A DNA stretch of 64,000 nucleotides, taken from an uncultured Paracoccaceae bacterium (GTDB lineage Bacteria > Pseudomonadota > Alphaproteobacteria > Rhodobacterales > Rhodobacteraceae). The translations under genes were made by a program, and so were the position numbers. Under the pieces are notes generated by a model. It worked only from the letters and a program-made list of their open reading frames with translations. It did not search any database and was not told where the DNA came from. This document shows, in pieces, positions 61,224 through 64,000 of this stretch (the stretch's first letter is position 1; the number at the start of each line of letters is the position of its first letter). The stretch is taken from the NCBI GenBank assembly GCA_947489705.1, contig CANLEQ010000001.1:1-64000 (forward strand), written 5' to 3'.

Positions 61224-62258
61224 ATGCCGACATCCGCAAACCGCGTCGTGCTGGCCGCACGCCCGCAGGGACCCGCCACGCTCGACGACCTGCGCCACGA
61301 GAGCTTTGAGTTGCCCGAGCCCGGCCCCGGCGAGGTCGTGCTGCGCACGATCTGGCTGTCGCTCGACCCCTATATGCGCGGGCGCATGGACGACACGAAA
61401 TCCTATGCCACCCCCCTCGCGCCGGGCGAGACGATGACGGGCCAGACCGTAGGCGAGGTCGTCGCGTCGAACCATGCGGGCTTCGCGCCCGGCGACATCG
61501 CCACGGGGATGACCGGCTGGGCGGATCACGCGGTGATCGCGGGCGACGACCTGCGCAAGCTCGATCCCGGGCAGGCGCCGGTCCAGACCGCGCTTGGCAT
61601 ATTGGGGATGCCGGGCCTCACGGCCTGGACCGGTCTTGCGCACATCCTTGGGGCCGAGCGGGGCCAGACGATCGCGATTTCGGCCGCGACCGGCGCGGTC
61701 GGGTCGGTCGCGGGGCAACTGGCGCGCGCGCGGGGCCTCAGGGTCATCGGCGTGGCGGGCGGGGCCGAGAAATGCGCCTTCGCCACCTCCACGCTCGGCT
61801 ACGACACCTGCATCGACCATCACGCGCAACCCGATGACGGCGCGATGGAGGTGGCCCTGCGCGAGGCAGCACCCGAGGGCATCAACCTCTATTTCGAGAA
61901 TGTGGGCGGCAAGACGCTCTCGGGTATCGTGCCCAACATGAACGACCACGGGCGCATCGCCATCTGCGGCATGGTGGCTTGGTATGGCGGGCAGCATCTC
62001 GACGAGGCGATGCCGACGCCGCTTCTCTGGCGCAACCTGCTGACCCGCAAGCTCCGGGCCGAGGGGTTCATCGTCGCCGATCATTGGCACCGGTTTCCCG
62101 ATTTCCTGGCCGAGGTCGCGCCGATGGTGAAGGACGGCACGCTGCATTACCGCGAGAGCGTGAGCGAGGGGCTGGAGACGGCGCCGCAGGCGTTCCTCGA
62201 CATGCTGAAGGGCGGCAATTTCGGCAAGACACTGGTCCGCGTCGGCGCCGATCCCTAG
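61224..62258 (+). CDS. NADP-dependent oxidoreductase (MDR family, leukotriene B4 dehydrogenase-like)
   Basis: Zinc-free medium-chain reductase of 344 residues, of the type that reduces alpha,beta-unsaturated ketones or aldehydes. Family marks are LSLDPYMRGRMDDTKSY near residue 45, the nucleotide-binding ISAATGAVGSVAGQLARARG near residue 152, and YFENVGGKTLSGIVPNMNDHGRIAICGMVAWY (from about residue 222). Its substrate is unknown. It follows ppsR by 17 bp but belongs to no known photosynthesis step. Its stop overlaps that of the convergent mutY by 4 bp. Confidence 0.9.
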   Translation: MPTSANRVVLAARPQGPATLDDLRHESFELPEPGPGEVVLRTIWLSLDPYMRGRMDDTKSYATPLAPGETMTGQTVGEVVASNHAGFAPGDIATGMTGWADHAVIAGDDLRKLDPGQAPVQTALGILGMPGLTAWTGLAHILGAERGQTIAISAATGAVGSVAGQLARARGLRVIGVAGGAEKCAFATSTLGYDTCIDHHAQPDDGAMEVALREAAPEGINLYFENVGGKTLSGIVPNMNDHGRIAICGMVAWYGGQHLDEAMPTPLLWRNLLTRKLRAEGFIVADHWHRFPDFLAEVAPMVKDGTLHYRESVSEGLETAPQAFLDMLKGGNFGKTLVRVGADP

Positions 62259-63304
62259 GCGTCGGGTCCGGACACGAGATCGAACGCCTTGCGCATCACG
62301 GTCGGCAGGTCCGCGGGGCGGAACCGGTCGGACGCCACGAAATGGCCCCGGTCGGGCGCGATGTGCCCGACCAGCGCCGACCGGAGCGCCAGCCGAAGGT
62401 GGAAATGCGTGAAGGTGTGGCGCACCTCGCCCGCATCGCGCCACTCGGCCGCGACGGGCGGGTCATGGGCGGGCACCTCTTCGGCCCAATCGCTGCCCGG
62501 CCAGCCGAGCATGCCGCCCAGAAGCCCCCGGTCCGGCCGCGTCTCGAGCAGCCAGGCGCCGTCGTGCCGCCGCGCGAGATAGGCCACGCCGCGCCGCACG
62601 GGCTTGGCGGATTTGGGGGTCTTTCGCGGCAGCTCCGCCGCAATTCCCCGTTCGCGCGCCTTGCATGGATCCCGCCACGGACAGATCCCGCAGGCCGGCC
62701 GGCGCGGGGTGCAGATCGTGGCGCCCAGATCCATCACGGCCTGCGCATAATCGCCGGGGCGCTCGGACGGCGTCAGACGCGCGGCATGCGCGGTGAGCTC
62801 GGCCTTGGCCGCGGGCAGCGGGGTTTCGACCGCGTGAAGCCGCGCCATCACCCGTTCCACGTTGCCGTCGACGACCGTCTCGGGGCGGTCGAACGCGATG
62901 GCCGCGACGGCGGCGGCGGTATAGGGGCCGATGCCCGGAAGGGCCAGGAGCGCCTCGCGCGTGTCGGGGAAGGTTCCGTCATGCTCCGCCGCGACGACGC
63001 GCGCGCATTTCAGCAGGTTTCGCGCGCGGGCGTAATAGCCAAGGCCCGCCCAGGCGGCCATCACGGCATCGTCGGGGGATGCGGCCAGGTCCTCGACCCG
63101 CGGCCAGCGGTCGGTGAAGGTCTCGAAATAGGCGCGTACCGCCGCGACGGTCGTCTGCTGCAGCATGACCTCGGAAAGCCAGACGCGGTAGGGGTCGGGC
63201 CGGCGGCCCGCGCGGCGGTCGGCGGGCGGCACGCGCCACGGCATGGCCCGCGCATGCACGTCGTACCAGTCGAGCAGCGTCCGGCTCAGGGCATCGTCAC
63301 GCAA
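62255..63304 (-). CDS. mutY: A/G-specific adenine glycosylase
   Basis: Removes adenine mispaired with 8-oxoguanine, completing the GO repair system with MutM. The start is TTG at 63304, preceded by GGGGGAGG. The 349-residue protein has the helix-hairpin-helix LPGIGPYTAAAVAAIAFDRP with catalytic Asp in VVDGNVERVMAR. The [4Fe-4S] loop is C-x6-C-x2-C-x5-C (ICTPRRPACGICPWRDPC). A C-terminal NUDIX-like domain follows. It is divergent from the DUF721 gene. Confidence 0.96.
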   Translation of the reverse strand: MRDDALSRTLLDWYDVHARAMPWRVPPADRRAGRRPDPYRVWLSEVMLQQTTVAAVRAYFETFTDRWPRVEDLAASPDDAVMAAWAGLGYYARARNLLKCARVVAAEHDGTFPDTREALLALPGIGPYTAAAVAAIAFDRPETVVDGNVERVMARLHAVETPLPAAKAELTAHAARLTPSERPGDYAQAVMDLGATICTPRRPACGICPWRDPCKARERGIAAELPRKTPKSAKPVRRGVAYLARRHDGAWLLETRPDRGLLGGMLGWPGSDWAEEVPAHDPPVAAEWRDAGEVRHTFTHFHLRLALRSALVGHIAPDRGHFVASDRFRPADLPTVMRKAFDLVSGPDA

Positions 63305-63366
63305 AATTTAGCCTCCCCCTCGCAAAACGGCTGGCCTGGTGGTGCCCGCGCCCATAGACAGGGCCC

Positions 63367-63885
63367 ATGGCCCAGAAACCGCCCCGACGATCCTTTGGCA
63401 AAGGCTTTCAGCGCACCTCGACCCTGGTGGAGCGTCAGATCCGCAAGGCCGGCGAGACGCGTGGTTTCGCCACCAGCCGGCTGCTGACCCACTGGGCCGA
63501 GATCGTCGGGCCCGACATGGCCTCCATCGCGCGGCCCGTCAATGTCAGCTATGCCCGGTCGGGGATGGGCGCGACCCTGACGGTGCTGACCACCGGGGCG
63601 CAGGCGCCGATGCTCGAGATGCAGAAGGACAAGCTGCGCGAGCGGGTCAATGCCTGCTACGGCTATCAGGCGATCTCGAAGATCCGCATCACCCAGACCG
63701 CGCCCTCGGGCTTTGCCGAAGGCGCCGCGCAATTCGGCGCCGCGCCGAAACCACGGGAAACCCGCCCCGATCCGGCCGCGACGGAGGCCGCGCGCCAGAG
63801 CGCCGCCCCCGTTTCCGATCCCGACCTTCGCGCCGCGCTGGAACGGCTCGGTGCGAACGTGCTCGGACCGCAGAAATCTCCTTGA
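63367..63885 (+). CDS. DUF721 (DciA-like) protein
   Basis: 172-residue protein with the DUF721 core: LVERQIRKAGETRGFATSRLLTHWAEIVGPDMASIARPV (from about residue 20), then ATLTVLTTGAQAPMLEMQKDKLRERVN. DciA-type DUF721 proteins help load replicative helicase DnaB in bacteria that lack DnaC. The C-terminal Pro/Ala/Arg-rich tail is variable. It stands between mutY and a DsbA-like gene, as in many Rhodobacteraceae, where smc usually follows. Confidence 0.82.
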   Translation: MAQKPPRRSFGKGFQRTSTLVERQIRKAGETRGFATSRLLTHWAEIVGPDMASIARPVNVSYARSGMGATLTVLTTGAQAPMLEMQKDKLRERVNACYGYQAISKIRITQTAPSGFAEGAAQFGAAPKPRETRPDPAATEAARQSAAPVSDPDLRAALERLGANVLGPQKSP

Positions 63886-63892
63886 GGAACAC

Positions 63893-64000
63893 ATGATGAA
63901 GAAATTCGCCCCCCTTGCCATCGCCGTGGCCGCCCTCGCCGCGGGCGGATGGTATTTTTCCACGACCCCGACTGGCGCGCCGGGCCTGACCGCGATCTCC
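63893..64000 (+). CDS. Start of a secreted protein, probably DsbA/thioredoxin type (partial)
   Basis: Only 36 codons are inside the window: MMKKFAPLAIAVAALAAGG and on to the edge. The hydrophobic segment LAIAVAALAAGGWYF is a signal peptide or anchor. The thiol-oxidoreductase label comes from the usual gene order mutY-DUF721-DsbA family-smc in this group; no catalytic CxxC is reached here. GAGGAAC precedes the ATG. Confidence 0.5.
   Translation, partial: MMKKFAPLAIAVAALAAGGWYFSTTPTGAPGLTAIS

Overview
The window is high-GC chromosomal DNA from an alphaproteobacterium of the Rhodobacterales (Roseobacter group). It is most likely an aerobic anoxygenic phototroph with a flagellum. Evidence: the rpsT-dnaA-dnaN-recF-gyrB block, alphaproteobacterial flagellar regulators (flaF, flbT), a bchFNBHLM-lhaA-puhABC-acsF-puhE-hemA-cycA photosynthesis cluster with the oxygen-dependent cyclase AcsF, and ppaA-ppsR. 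No oxygen-independent cyclase (bchE) is in view.

Layout. 1-1.3 kb: the remnant of a DEAD/DEAH-type helicase with an internal deletion. 1.5-8.7 kb (minus strand): rpsT, dnaA, dnaN, recF and gyrB, with a 563-bp dnaA leader holding five GANTC sites. 8.8-13.7 kb: housekeeping genes (enoyl-CoA hydratase, mutM, ubiE, ubiB, an APH-fold kinase). 13.8-42.6 kb: a large flagellar region in several divergent operons (flgD, fliK; flgJ-like, flgN-like; fliC-flaF-flbT-DUF1217; fliI; flgBC-fliE-fliQ-flgFGAH-FliL-like; fliL-motE-motA-periplasmic protein-flhA-fliR-flhB-fliJ-like; fliF-fliH-fliN-fliP). A YnjFBCD-type ABC transporter module (16.9-21.0 kb) sits inside it. A strong hairpin at 42.66 kb separates the flagellar region from the photosynthesis cluster. 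42.7-58.8 kb (minus strand): one long photosynthesis superoperon running from bchF to cycA. 58.9-61.2 kb (plus): ppaA/aerR and ppsR. 61.2-64 kb: NADP-dependent oxidoreductase, mutY, a DUF721 protein and the start of a secreted thiol-redox-type protein.

How it fits together. AcsF, BchH, BchM, BchF and the BchLNB dark reductase cover the middle of bacteriochlorophyll synthesis. HemA feeds the tetrapyrrole pool. PuhA with PuhB, PuhC, PuhE and LhaA builds the reaction centre and LH1, and CycA can carry electrons to it. PpsR and its B12-binding antirepressor PpaA are divergent from bchF, and the shared intergenic region has two perfect TGT-N12-ACA PpsR-type sites 98 bp apart. The other half of a usual photosynthesis cluster (puf, crt, bchCXYZ, bchD/I, bchG/P) is not here. 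Likewise fliG, fliM, motB, flgE, flgI, flgK and flgL are absent, so both systems must be completed elsewhere.

The best candidates for new biology are modest. They are a 45-codon ORF translationally coupled to flhA, a set of TTA-type boxes with 11-bp spacing at five flagellar promoter regions (CtrA-like), a dispersed 22-23 bp intergenic repeat, a small upstream ORF before bchL, and a 673-residue periplasmic protein of unknown role in the motor operon. I saw no tRNA, rRNA, CRISPR array, intact insertion sequence or obvious replication origin.
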